A stretch of 64,000 bases of DNA from Balanoglossus misakiensis. Lineage: Eukaryota; Hemichordata. The stretch lies in assembly GCA_040954595.2 (NCBI GenBank), contig CM082593.2, positions 4,030,001 to 4,094,000 on the forward strand, read 5' to 3'. The notes under the pieces were generated by a model. That model ran no database searches, was not told the DNA's origin, and was given only the letters and a program-made list of their open reading frames with translations. Every line of letters starts with the position of its first letter. The stretch's first letter is position 1. Made by a program: the position numbers and the translations under genes. Below are positions 27,710 through 41,600 of this stretch, piece after piece.

Positions 27710-27757
27710 ATGGATGTACGCCAAGTCGCTAATGAAGTTTTGACTGAATTTCTACTG
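27710..27757 (+). CDS. Weak candidate alternative first exon of RASGEF1, 16 codons
   Basis: The ATG in context CATCATGGAT opens MDVRQVANEVLTEFLL and ends in phase 0 at the donor CTG|GTAAGA. Splicing to the acceptor before 29593 would join it in frame to RSLPQTSN and the rest of RASGEF1. The frame is short and could be chance. What favours it is its position, 1.8 kb before the shared exon, and the need for some upstream start if LPQT is translated. Confidence 0.3.
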
Positions 27758-29335
27758 GTAAGATAAACTATATTAACAATGCTCTTCTTAGTTCCAAGAT
27801 TTCTTCTACCGGGGCAAAGATGGTAGTCTTAAATACATCAGTCTCATTTTCCGATTTGATGGAATTCACGTGAGGCAATTCCGCAGCATCTGATGTTCAG
27901 ATGTCTTGTTTTATGGCAACAGGTTCTGGAAGATTCCTGTGTATTGCCTATTTGCATTGTGATCTGTGTCAAGTATTTCTTTCTGTTGGAATGTTTGAAG
28001 ATGGTGAAGCTCTGGATAGCAGAACATCAGGCATCAGTAACACACTATGTGTATAGACTTTTATTTCGGTACCTCATTTGGTTGTCACGTATAGCACATC
28101 AGCTTTCAAAGCTTCTGGAATCAAATACAATGCTATAGGTAACTTTGTCATAGTTACTATCCTTGGATTTTCCAGAAACATTGTTATCAGTTGTAAGTTA
28201 GAACGCAATGTTGTTTTCTGCACACTTGATGCTGTTGTTGTAATCTTGGAAAACAAAATAATTCACCATGGCACCACGCAATTATGTTGGTCCCCATCGT
28301 GTGTGTGGTATGTGCCTAGGCAAGAGTGTAATACTAGTTAATTCCATCTTGCATCAGGTTTTTCAGTTCATGGTTGCACAAAATATAGAGAGCATATGTA
28401 CCGGTATACCTGCTGTTCTGTGTGTAAGGACAAAAAACACAACCACACGATATCCGCAGAACATTTAAGGTCATCACGTATACATCTTACAACATTGTTA
28501 TTCTGTTTACAAACAATGTTCCAGTGACTTTCACACCTATTCAGTTTTGCCTTCTTACAGGATTACAATATGTAATATATGTACAAAAACAAAGACGGCT
28601 GGTCTTAGTTCAGAAATGCCTGCAAATTGTTTTGTCTGTAAATTAGCGTAACGGTTGTAATGTGTGTTTTTGTTTCATCGGTTTATGGGTTTTCCGTTTC
28701 CTGAGTTCAGTGCTAGACTGGGTCTGTTTCAGGAAAAGGTCATCACGTAGGCACCTATAGTAAGACCTTGATTATTTTTCCAGCTTGTAGCATAGCATAG
28801 CATCCTGATTTGATAGACAGGTCAAAGGTTAACCAGCACAGAAATTGTCCTTATTCACCTTGGTGAGACATATGGTTCTACAAAAATTCTTTTGTTTTTT
28901 GTGTGTGCGATATTCAGACATTTTGCTTTAATTAAAAGAACTGGAAAATCCCTTTGAGCTTATAAACACAAAATGTATTTATCCAGCCAGTCACATGCTG
29001 GACAACCCACAGTTACATTTAGTACAGATAGAGCAATCTGCTACCATTGCTCAGAAACGTGATTCTTTAATCTGTAACTGGCTGTTGTGTTGCTGTTAAT
29101 TTCAACAAAAAATAACACCACATATCCATCAGCCCCCGGGCTAACACAAGCTGACACAGTCACAGCAATTGAAAATCCGTTAAAACTCAACAATCAAAAC
29201 TGGAACTGACCAATCAACCTGCTGCTAGTTCATCCGTTGTCATCATTCGCTAGTGAAAATTTTGATACAAGAAATATTACTGACGGTATTGTATTTCGTT
29301 TTGAATGTATATCGATTAAAACAGATTCTCTTCTT

Positions 29336-29443
29336 TCAGTCCTTCTGTACAGAGAGCGGAAAAGGGAGCCTTCTACATTCTACTCGAGTTAAAAATGTAC
29401 AAAATTTTCATATGGACGTACATGTACATGTCCATTTGCCGTG
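29336..29443 (+). CDS. Weak candidate terminal exon
   Basis: A strong polypyrimidine acceptor (TCTCTTCTTTCAG) is followed by a phase-0 frame of about 35 codons ending in TGA. It starts SFCTESGKGSLLHS and ends in a VHVHVH repeat encoded by ACATGTACATGT. It is in phase with the donor at 19195, so it could terminate the coiled-coil gene. A second frame is also open here. The peptide looks low in complexity. Confidence 0.15.
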
Positions 29444-29625
29444 ATGAATCAGTTTACGTGTCAGTACAAGACAAATATATGATCGGAAAATGAGCGGGCT
29501 GCACGATACTTATGTCAGACCGGATGGCAATTGAATTCTATTTATTCAGATTTCTAACGTTGCCATATTTTATCCCCGCTTGTGTTTTGCAGAGAAGCCT
29601 TCCGCAGACATCCAACCTGGCCACC

Positions 29626-32600
29626 ATGTTCGCCTACCATCACCACGGCAGAGGGATGGTCAACGGCCATATTGGAATGAACGGTGGAGTTGGAATCAAC
29701 AGATCCGGCGGTCTCACTACCAGTTCCACTCTCATCACGGACTGTGATGACCAAAGGCTTATCGATAGCAACGTAAGTGCATTTCAAATTTGGTTTATGA
29801 TCAGGCCACCGTCCCTCTATCCCGTGACCACTCATTGTTGTCAGGCCGTTTGATAGCTTTCATTTCTTGATAATTCATAAATTTATGTTAGTTCATAATT
29901 TATGTCTTGTCAAGTTTATGGACAGCATTTCTGAGAAGTCCTTGCAAGGGAAATTCAAAACAGGAAAAGTTCTGGAATTCTGTGAGTAAACAACTCCAGG
30001 AAATTCCAGAAGAACTGTTTTGCCACCTATGTTCATAGTGATAAATCTGCAGCAACTCATATGCAATTATCATCATCCTTTACGACAGATCAAATTTCTT
30101 CTTCACGGCCTGTGACATTTTGTCATGAAAAATTATTATCAGAATATTTCACTCATGACATGTTGTCCCCTGTACTGAAGTTTGAACAGTGTTGATGGAA
30201 GTATTTAAGACATATTTATAGTCAGTTGAAATACTAGTGCACGTAAAGAGGAAATATAATTGAGAGGACGAGGAACAACATCTTTTGGCTGATTATAAAC
30301 AACGGAGGTTAGATATCCCAGAACTGCTTGAGTTGAACATCGCCCTCTATCAGTCATGTGTGTAACTACACGTTTAGTGACAGATGGTCATAAGTGTAAG
30401 TAGGTGACCACGTCACTCGGATTATTTATATCCACGCTTTCCATTCCACTCACGATTTGAACAGCCCCAATTTTTTCACAATAACCAAGAAATGCCAATA
30501 GCGATATACATATGAAGTCAGCATAATTGTTGTGTCCACCATTTCGTGTGAACGCTTCCATTGTTGTCTTCACACGACAATGTTTACAAATTTTATCTAT
30601 TTCAAAAATTTAAATATGAAATGAAAATTACAAACTTTATTGTTTGGATGAAACAAGGGTTATTTATAAATTCCGTTCGTTGTTGACACCCTTATGTTAA
30701 AGTGAGTTTACATCAAGTGTAAAATATTTCACATTTTTGCTCAATATTTATAATGTTTGACCAGGCTGTTTGTGGTCTTCCTAGAGTTTAAAATACAGGC
30801 ACAATAACAGTAGATCATATTTGAGTGGAACATGTTTGTGAGGTTAATTTTGAGAAAGATCATGACGACAGGTTGACTATGGCGTTGAAAGGGATAAGAG
30901 TAACTGACTAGCATTGTATGTAACTGTGCATTAACTTTTGTATTTGCCATTGTCTGAGTTAAGTACCTGTTGAATTTCTCACAGATACTTAGCTGGTCCA
31001 AAGTACCACCCAGAGGCATAGTGGCGTTCACGGGCAGTGACCAGTTCAGAATCAACAGCGAGTTTTTGGCTGCAAGGCAAAGTCTATTGTGTACATTGTC
31101 GTACAAATTCAGAGAATGACTTAATCCCATCAGGAGTTCTCAAGTTTCTGAGCACTTCAATGTGTTTTATGACATTTGGGTTCACTTTTCTCTTTTGGAC
31201 CATTCCCTCATTTATAATTCTTAGAGCGCAATTTCATATTTTCATTTTCATTTAATAGAATGAATTATTTCCCTGACCTCTCCACATTATGTGTAAGCGT
31301 ACATAGTACGGTTGGACAAGTGCACGTAGGTTAGGGTCACTGGGTCAGCGATATTACCATATGTTAATGCTACTGTTATGCTAAAAAGGATGATATCACA
31401 GGCTTATGTCAACCCTTGTGTGCGTATACACCACAGTTCAAGTTGGCCTTGTCTACTGATCTGTAGGGGTGTCGAGGTTTCTGTAGTTACATTGACATGC
31501 GAATTCGGCTGTCTGCGACTCCTCTGTTTTTGATTAATTACTGCGTGTAGTGGGCTCCAAAACACCACTGGACAAGAATTTCAATTGAGTCTCGGCGGTA
31601 TTGTACAGCGCGCACTCAATGGAGGGTATTGTGCGGGGCTTTTATTGTGTGTGAATGGTTATTGAAAGGCCTCCGTTACTGGTGGGGATTGTTATTCATA
31701 CCACGCATGACAAGAAAAGAACCCCCCGAATGAGTCACACACTCTCATACACTGCATGGTTTTTCCTTGAGGACAACGCGTAGTCACCATCAACCGGGGT
31801 GTGGTGGGGTCTCAAGCGTTTAACCCACTCTCATCACAACGCGGGTAAGGAAAAAAAGGGGGGACCAGGAAACCATGGAGATTCTCCATGCTCCGAGATC
31901 CATCCGACCACCGTTTGCCGGATACCGAGTCCAGCACTACCGACCCAGATCCGTGTGCTTTGATTACAAGCGAGCAGATGTGAGTATATATATGTGGAGA
32001 AGGTTTTCTGGTTTGACCATGGAGTCTTAGCATTGGTGCCGTGTACATGTACATGTACGTCACTCTTTAATGTTGTCATGATGTCTTCTCTTCCTGGTAC
32101 ACACATGAACTTTTTCATGAGGAATAGTACGGCAGTGTTTAGTCTGTTGCAGAGTTTAATATGTACTTGCCTTGGAACAGTTGTGAGACATGTAACCCAG
32201 CAATAGTATGACTCGCTCACCCTGTCGCATTTGTTAATGAAATGGGAAGTTTGAGGTTCCACTAATGATGGAAACGCTTCCACAAATCACATCTTAACAG
32301 GTGTTGGTTAATTTTGGATATAGTCTGCTGTTGATATACATTCAGCCGTTGTTGAGACTGGTTGAAAATTTACACAGAGGTGCATTAATAGTCAGTTGAC
32401 CTTTTATTTGACTGGTGAAAGTGGTGAATATTGGCCGAGTGTAGATCGGCATTGTATGGCTTCATAGGTTCTCAGTGGCGTCTGCACATACTGTGTACAT
32501 TGCTATACAAAGACCGCTGTGTTGGTGTTTGCCGTCTATAACATGCTGTTTCTATTTGTCCTTCACTGCAGTTACTTTCATCAAGAGACACAAAGCCATT

Positions 32601-35600
32601 TGCACTAATTGTTCCCCCATTGTCGGGTAATCTAGCAGGAATCCCGGCCTTTGTCTTTACTTGTTTGATAATGTAGACGATTTTCAATATGGTGTACATT
32701 CCCGCCAGGTACTGTGGTCTCACGGAGATGGTTCTGCGCAGGAAAAGACACCATGAAAACAGATTAAGAAGTTCCGATTTTTTTTCCCCGTGGTCTCTAA
32801 CAGATGTGCATTCCGCATTCCTAACCTTTGTCTTACCAATGAATTAACCTGCAACCCCACAGGAAGGAAAAAATCATTGATTATGTAAATTTTTAGAGCA
32901 CGCACATACTTTGTGTTCAAAAGCCGATCACTTGTCTTAATGCAGTACTCAGTTTGTCCATATGTTATTATTCAGTTTTCGATTGAAAGCATTCTCAGTA
33001 AATTCCCACCACTTGTGGCAAAAATTGGACTGAAAGAAATCTGGGAAAAGCAGTCATGATACACAGTAGTTGAGGAGATATATTTTACATACTATGAAAT
33101 TGACCTTTTTAATTTGTCAGCGAAATGCACCTATATCACCATGACATCATTAATTAAAATAAGCAAAATAGTCATATTCTGAATTTGAGATATATTAAAT
33201 ATTGGTGGTCATGAAATATCCTACTACAGTATGGAAATTACTTATTCTCGCAAAAGGAAGTTGGTATTTACCTATACTGTTGTCCAAATAAGGAAGTTGT
33301 ATTCTATTCAGTATGATGTACGTTTCAGATAGGTTGAGTTTCCATGGTAATGATAATTCAAATGATGTTTATTTGCTGTGAGTTTACTCATAATATTTTC
33401 ATTGTAAAATTTTGAAATTTGAAGTTAAAATTTCATGTGGGTGAAATAAATTCAATTTCACCATCAAAAATTTTGCAGCTCATATGTGACATGAATTTTT
33501 AAAATAAGAAGAGATTAATATTAAACAAATTCAGTTTATTTTCCGTCCTGTATAAAGAATAGAATATAATCTTCTTGAGTTTAGCTATCAAAACATATGT
33601 AGACAGAGGATTAATCATTCATATTGGTTCGTTCAATTAATATGCAAAAACTCGCCAGGGTAGAGGTATATTGCTTGCAAATGTCCTTAGGCTGAGAAAT
33701 ATTAAACAGGGAGTGTAGAACAGGTTGTCATAAATGTGTACTGTCTAGAATTCTTAAATGTTTGTAATGATTTCTCAGTATTGACAGACAAAAAGGTTCT
33801 GTCTATTGGTGAATGGTGAATTCTTGTTGTGAAATGTGAAAGATGTGGTCTTTTGTTGTGTGCTGTGTTTTTACCCTGCTTGCAACATTGTGCCCTGCTG
33901 GCTTTCCTATTGGTCGGTACTGACGTCTGTTCATGTGTGATGGATCGTGTCTGCCTGGAAGTTCTGATGATGTGGAGTTCATTTAGAATCCAGACAGACA
34001 TGTACATGTAGGTTCATCCTACCGTTCCGAGTACTAAATTAAAACGAATGCATACACATTTCAGTAAAAATGTAATTCCATATATTAAATCAGCTCTCTT
34101 GTGACTACTAGTGTTCTCTGTTTACTAGACATCAATTTCTGTTAGCAAAATACAGCCACTCGTAGGTTGTTCAGAGTCAAGTATTTGACAAGCCTTTAAT
34201 TTGTAATATCAATGAATAATTTGTCAGCTACCCTTTTTCTGATGCACTTGATATCGATGTTACTACTCAAGTAAAATCTCTAAGTTTGATCTAGCTATCG
34301 AGGAGTACTTGATCAGAGTTGTAAAGTGTGGTGACTGACCGCGTAGATGTTTACTCCAATAATGCTTTGGTTGCTATTGTTACCACACTGGTCTACAAGC
34401 ATATCTTGGTGGAGTTGGACTTGTGATTGAATATATCTCACACATGGCTGTTGCTTACATAGTATGGCTGTGGAGAATCGCAGGCATTAGAAGTATTGGA
34501 ATTTTTTGGTGGAAGGTCACAGTCACCGAGATGTCATGCCAAGCAGGGGTCAAGTTGTTTTGCCAAGCCCAGTCACTCAACAAATAACAATTAGGAACGT
34601 CTAGAGATATTTGGAGCAGAGTACTTCTGTATATGGGTATTACTATCAGCAATGACAGCTATTCTGTAACACAAACATCAAACGTGATATCCTGTTAAAA
34701 CCATTGTAATTTAATCTCATCGAGCCTTGAAAGAATCATTTTTTATCCCAATGACTAACTTCTGATTGACGAGACAAATAAGAGAAATGTTGTCAGGCAT
34801 GTAATCTATCCTTGTGATAATCCCAGGAAACGCACGAAAATAGAATTGTATTCCGTGGGGGTGAATTTGCAGACTTTAATAAAGACCCCTACAGGAAATC
34901 TATGTGAACCGCAAGTATTTGGTCTGAGATATCAAAACAGATGTGGACGGTCTTGTCCTCTACCCCCAACCTACAAATGGAAATATTAGACATGCTGGGT
35001 AGTGGGTCGTCCGATCCATGCACTGATGTGTGGTGACGACTGTCCTTTCCGTATATGCTGGATGGATTATACCAGCACATTGGCAGATATCCAGGATTAT
35101 CCCGCTGTACGGCATTGTGTATTGGTGGGAACGACGAAGCTGGCCTTGGTGGTAGCCATCCCGCATGTTTCATAACTTCATGTGACCAGGAAAATTAACG
35201 CTTTTGTTGAGTGTCGGACTAATATAACAATAACAGATCAACCACACTGATGTCAGAGTTCCGCAAAAAACGCTTTCAAGCAGTTATATAAGAGCCATGA
35301 TTACCTAATTTCATGATCCAGCCGGCCATAATTGCATATCATCGTTTGAAAAGAGACACCATATTTTCACAGCAAAACATCACTGCTGCAGGACAATTGG
35401 CCTTTTGTCCTTTTGCTTTTACTTGGCCATGTTTATTTAACATTCGCGCTTTTGGTGCACTCAAAAAACATCTCACATGATGGAAAATATTGAAAACAAT
35501 TAGCAGTGAAAGAGTTATATAAATATGCTGTATTTTTAAATACAATTGATATAACCAGGAGCCAACTATTGAAGGCAGAGGGGGCATAGGGTATGTCACC

Positions 35601-38600
35601 CTACCGTCAATACACCATCCTTATGCAATAGATACATTGCATAGACTGCAATATCGTGATGAGTATCACCTGTCCATAGTTGAATTATTGTGTCTCTCTG
35701 AGGAGAGGAAACGCCCAATCTAAGCCAATATCCTGTTATCGCAGCATTCCAATAAAAGCCAGGTTATCAGGGTAATAGACTTAGCGCGATACCATCAAAC
35801 CACTAAAGGGTCTGATTTGTGAAAGATGACGACCAGTTGACGGAACGGTGTGGTCTGCAGCAAGACTGGAATAATGCTTCGTTTGTTGCAGTACCTTAGA
35901 CAATGCAGCATTGAAATTTGGTGTCAAGTGTGGTAAAGGAAACACAGATAAATTGGCCTGAGAATAAAAACAAGGGGGTATAGAATTAAAGGGTGCCTGT
36001 GTCATTTGAAAGTAATACTATTGTTTTGAAGTGAAAGGAGGGCCCTGTTTCGCAGTCTCCAGTTCCAACCAGTTAGGTCACACTAGCTCCCACATGAGTG
36101 ACTATTGGGGTCATCGTACGCCATGCTAAGGTCACCACACTCTGAGACATTTCTGTCGTTCAGCGACCATCTGAGATGTTGATTTGGAATGGGCCGTGCA
36201 TTCCAAAAGCCAACAAACCGAGAAGGAACAGTAGCACGCATGCAAATCTGGGTGTTTTTGCCTCGCAGCATTCTGGGGGTGACTGCTGAGATGTGAACCA
36301 GTTTCTGAACTTTTCAACGAGTCCAAGAAAGACTAGGAAAAATTCAGCAAGTCCTGGGAGTTAGATCGCACGACAGATGATACATGTATCTTCCCATTCT
36401 GTGATCTGGTTGCTAAATAAGGTATCACAAAGTATTTACCAAAAGCCCAAACCACTTCAAATGGTATACAGCAAAAAAAATATCTTTAAGTGGCAAAATT
36501 TTCAGTGTATAGTCTCAGTTTTGTTGACTTAATGTGATCCAAGTATTTAGAAAAGTTTACAGTATCTTCAGCCATTGTACACTACAAATGTAGTCTGTGA
36601 TCAGCCGGTAACTGTTATCAAGTCAACTCGTCATGTCTATTCACTCACCAGCACAATCAAAAGACAACTCTTTGTGGGAAGTTCAACAATGCAGTTTCCT
36701 TCAGTTTATAAAAGAAGTCATAAAATTTGAAGTTCTTTCCAGAGCCGAGGTTGTAAATATCACAGACTTATCGATCAGGCCTTCTCGGCTATAAAACACA
36801 CACTTGTGGCCTTGTGTGTGTCTGTCTTTTATTATTGAGATGAACATAAACTAAGTATTAGTGAAACAGAAGATGACATTCTTGGTTTTATTTGTGTTTT
36901 CGGCGTGTTTTATATCTGCCTATCTACCGCTGGGTATCATTAGTTAAATCTAGACGTAAAAACTACTTTTGAAGGAGGTGGGTTTAGAGTGATTGACTGT
37001 TATCTCCAAGGGAGCCCCTTGTCCTGTCTGCCACTTGTACAGCGCTATCTACCTTTTAGTGTTTTATCACATGAAGCTACACTGGTTTTCTCTTCGACTG
37101 CTATTAGCAATCTTCAGGAAAAATCCCTAACAGCACTTGAAAAGAAAAGAAAACACAATTACTGGTCACAATGCACACCAGCGTATGTTTGGAAACAAAG
37201 TCTTTCAAAGTGGAACCAATCTGGCGAAGGTCATAGGTCAGAGTGCCAGAAGAAAAAAAAAGAACAACCATCCCTGAAAACAGACCCTGCTAGCTTTTTT
37301 TGTCCCGAGAACAAAAGATGTGTCCTCAGGTTTTGATCGTTTGGTTACTTTGGACGGTCACAACGCCTCCTTTTGTGAAAGAGAACACAAGCAGGGTTGG
37401 CTGAGCGTGTCTGTGCAGGACTTGGTTGCGATTGTCTCAAGGTGGACGCATTAAAGTTTCCGAGCACGGTCAACACACCCGGCCTATAGCATTGCATAAC
37501 ACAAACACTGCAGTCGCACAATAGAGACATCCATTAAAATTTTGGCTGAGTGCCTGTGTAAATCACACGTGCAGTGCAGCGACTGGCCCCGTCAGCAGTT
37601 TCAATTCCCAGTGCAGTTTGTCAAAACATTGTCCCCCTTTTAGTGGGAATTTTCGCCCCAGAGTGGACGGCCATGATAGATGTGTTTTGTCAAAGGATTT
37701 ATAGGTGGTGGAAACATCAAAGGACAGCCATCAATTGTAGTCCTCAAAGCCACTACATTATATGACATACAGGATATTGTATGTCATGAAATTCAGTACA
37801 TCAATGACCACTCACTATATGCTGGATGAATTATTGTAATATTCCCACAGTCCTTTGAAAGTTCTATATTTTTTTATCTTGCAGGCTTTAATCTACCATG
37901 ATGGTAATCTGTACTCAGGATCAGTAGAAGCTCTTATACAACACATAGTACCAACAGCAGATTACTATCCAGATGTAAGTTGGCATACACCCCATGTCCA
38001 TCAACACAATTTTATAAAATTTACATTGTGACTTTACTTTGTGCCTAGTATACCGTACATGTATACAGCTGCTAATTTCTCATTTTGTATTGAGCAGAAT
38101 ATATCTTCAGTGTCCCCTTAGCATTTCTAAACATTTTAGCCAAACAGTAATTTGATAGTGAAAACATAACATGACCACTACAAAGCATCATATTTCATTC
38201 TCAAGCTCATTCACAATTCACAAGTACATTGTAAATGGAAGGCTCCAGATGCAGCGCTGTGATTGGCTGAACACAAAAGGGCTTGATGGTGAATGGCCAT
38301 TACTGGACAATTCCTGTTTTGCCTCGTCAGTGGCTGCAAAGCCTTTCACTAATTGGTACATTAGTGTGCTCTGAAAACATCTGCCGGTACCCATCAATTA
38401 ATATTAAGTTGATTTCTGTGTCCATCTGGCCCAGAGGTACATGTACACATGTAATAATTATTAATTTGTTCATCTTGCAGAGAACATATATTTTTGCCTT
38501 TATCCTGTGCAGTAGACTATTTATGCGACCTTTCGAATTACTTCAAGAAGTTTGTCAGGTGAGTTGTTAATGCCACCATATATGGTACATGTCTCTTAAC

Positions 38601-41600
38601 TCAAGAGGCAAAAATGAACCACAACTTGTCTTTTTGAAATCATATTTCTGATGTTAATTCAGTCATTTCAGTTACTGTTATCATAGATAATATCAAAACA
38701 TTTTGACCAATATAAAAATTAACTTTTTTGCGATCATGCAAATATTTGTAATGGCTTTGATCTTACAAGCCAGACAGGTCATGTGTTTGGTACATGTACT
38801 TGTAAACAGCATTGTTATTGAAATGCAAGACTTAGACCTTGAACATGAAGTACCCCATTTTCGTGGCGTGGCGTGACAACAGATTCAAAACATGCCAGAG
38901 GTTGACCAGGCATTCCAGTATGCAGCGAAAAGGCATCTGAGACAACAGCCATGATGAATGGAGTTGGAGAAAGAATGTCTGTGCCTTTACGTTTCACAAC
39001 TACCGTAATGTACCACAACAGATCATTCAATATCTCCATATATTATGTCGGCAGTCAAACTTTCTACACAAAACACTGGAGACCGCCCTGTCAGATTGTC
39101 TGGCCAGTTTGAATGATGACAGAATACGCTAGGCCCCTCGCCCAAGCGCATAAATCAACGTGTGAGATAAAAGAAAGACCGTCTCGCGGTGTGCAAAGAC
39201 TTAGCACCAAACTGCTTGTCCACAAATAGCGCCCTATTCTCCATTTTTAGTAAAAACCCGCTTCAAAATTACAGCCTTTCAAAATGATTTACGAGCCATG
39301 TTCTATGATTGACCAGTGACGCGCAACAACCTTAGTGATCCAGAAACCAGAAACCCAGCCCTGCATAAAAACCAGTTGCGTGTTTATTACTCCATTTTAA
39401 ACCCCCAAGGAAAGAAATTATCTGTCGATGACTGTGAATACTTCTTTACATACTTTTCATATTTCCTTTCGTCTACTGCACGAATGATGTCATAGTAGTG
39501 TCAAAGGTCACCAGAACACCCACTGCATGAGTAACTGCAGTACATTATCAAAATAGCTCGCACATAGAATATCACTCAGTCACGTCATTTTTTTTTCAAA
39601 ACAGGCTTTTATGCAGTAAAAGTTATGACACACAGGATGGCAGACTATCAACTCTGTTATATGTTTCAATCTCATAGAGATTGTTAATCTCAATATTTTT
39701 GTCGTTTGCAGTTATGTATCATACAACAGAATCTGCATGAGCGAATCATAGATAGAGAAAAATTCAGTAAGTTTGGACCAAACATGGTGCAGTTGCTCAG
39801 GTGAGTTCAGTAAAAAAGTATATTATAGTCTTTCAAACATCTTGATGTTGGAGTGTTGGATCTGACAAGATGACATTAGTCAGCTTTTTTGACCGCCTAT
39901 TGATTTTTATTTTTTTACCCCCAGTGAATGGACAGAAACATTCCCGTACGACTTCAGGGATGAGAGAATGATGAGACACCTGAAAGAAATCACTCAGAAG
40001 TGTGCCTCCATAGACCACAGTCTTCGAAAAGGCATCGGACAACTCATGCAGACACTTATCAGGAGGGTAGGTACACACCACAATGTCTATCCGCCTTCAT
40101 AAGCAGACTTGCAGTTGTCTATGTCTATGTCTAAATTCCCCTCTTCAGTTGTGGTAACTTTGGAAATGGCCACCCCGATTGGCAGAGCCGAGACACTGTG
40201 ACATTGTGTTGTAGACATGAAATGCTGTACGGTTGATGGGATATTGCATGGCAGTGGTTAATCAAACTGCGTTGAAAGATTCCCTTTGTTTGGTCGGTCA
40301 CTTTGTCACAAAACTTGTCCTTTTGAATTCGGATTTTGCTTTGATCATTGTTCAGTAAAGTGATAATTTAGTGTATAATTAGTGATGAAAATTCAGTCTA
40401 CCGTTGTATGTGCTTTTTTTGACAAACCTTTCTTTCATTCCCCACCCCACCCCACAGCTTGCCATGTTAGAGAAGTATGAGGAAATCCTGGCCAAAGTCA
40501 ACGCCGCAGCTGCCGATCGAATGCACATGCTCAGAGCCAACCCTGCAGCTTTCCAAACCAATATGATCGAAATTTGTCCAGATCCGTATGTACTAGCGCA
40601 ACAACTTACACACATTGAGCTTGTAAGTATCACAATATTACAATTTTAAACGTAATACAACTTTTCCAGTTTTTAGAAAATGAATGATTTAAATGTGCAT
40701 CATCCTTAGTTTCACATTTCTTCACAGCTGAAAATTTGACAACAGTTCTGAAACTTTAGATCACAATTCTGACAGTAATCTTCTTTTTGTTTGACAGGAG
40801 AGGTTGACAAATATTGGTCCTGAAGAATTTGTGCAGACGTTCATGAAGAAAGAATTGGATGACGCTAAGGTAAATAGAAAGATTTGCACCACTTTATTTA
40901 TGATCACAAAGTCTACAACATTTCTCAGCCCGATTTCAATTCCTGAAATTTAAAAAAATCAGTGTGGCGATAGGTTATCCCAATCATGACAGACAGTGGT
41001 GCTTACTTATATCTCCCTGCCTATTCCAATATTAAAATTTGCAGGCTTGACTATGATTTGTAAAATTAAATTATTTTGAATTTATTGTTAGGCAACTTGG
41101 AGTGCCCGGGGTGATGTTTTTGTTTTAATACAGTCTGTATTTCAGGATGTGAAGAAAACCAACAACTTAGAAGCGTACGTAGAGTGGTTCAATAGACTTA
41201 GTTACTTAGTAGCGACAGAAGTGTGTATGCACATCAAGAAGAAACATCGGGCGAAGCTAATCGACTTCTTCATCGATGTGGCCAAAGAATGTTTCAACAT
41301 TGGCAACTTTAACTCACTCATGGCCATTCTTGGTAAGGGAGAAATTGGAATTTTTTTGTCTTGATCTGAGGAAAGATAATTATGAAATCACACAAGACAG
41401 CTTGTGTTGTTACTGACAAGGCATTATGTCTGAAGGCACCAGTCAAGTTCAAGATTATGTCGTGTTGGTGACGTGTGATTAGTGTAAACCTATTGTAGGT
41501 ATCTGTGTTATGTAGGTGTACAGTTTTAAATGGGCATGTTTAATGGACAGACTGTATGCTTTGCCTGTAACATTGTAATAATTTTACTCCAACTATTTTA

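Larger units (their letters stand above)
19196..29592. other. Large intron or intergenic interval before RASGEF1
   Basis: About 10.4 kb between the last recognised coiled-coil exon and the first shared RASGEF1 exon. It contains a GCGC hairpin (19242-19280), a GGTCTC hairpin (20100-20125), a CpG-richer patch at about 20.55-21.07 kb that could be a promoter, an inverted-repeat element (23464-23593), a CA microsatellite and a 16-codon candidate first exon (27710-27757). I found no convincing coding exon in the remainder. Confidence 0.5.
29773..37884 (+). other. 8.1 kb intron of RASGEF1
   Basis: The intron between the N-terminal exon and the ALIYHDG exon. It contains the well-supported alternative first exon 31875-31979 in a GC-rich block, and a minus-strand open frame at 34889-35173 of uncertain status. 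The part around 33.1-33.7 kb is strongly AT-rich with homeodomain and octamer-like words (for example ATTAATATGCAAAA near 33640), which could be regulatory. Nothing else was recognised. Confidence 0.5.

Noticed and set aside
31834-32283. 149-codon minus-strand frame
   Set aside because: It overlaps the better supported plus-strand alternative exon of RASGEF1 and an ACATGTACATGT run that yields a VHVHVH stretch. It is treated as a shadow.
36989-37336. 115-codon plus frame just before RASGEF1 exon 2
   Set aside because: It has no suitable splice donor at its end, includes poly-A-derived Lys runs and resembles no known protein. It is rejected as a gene.
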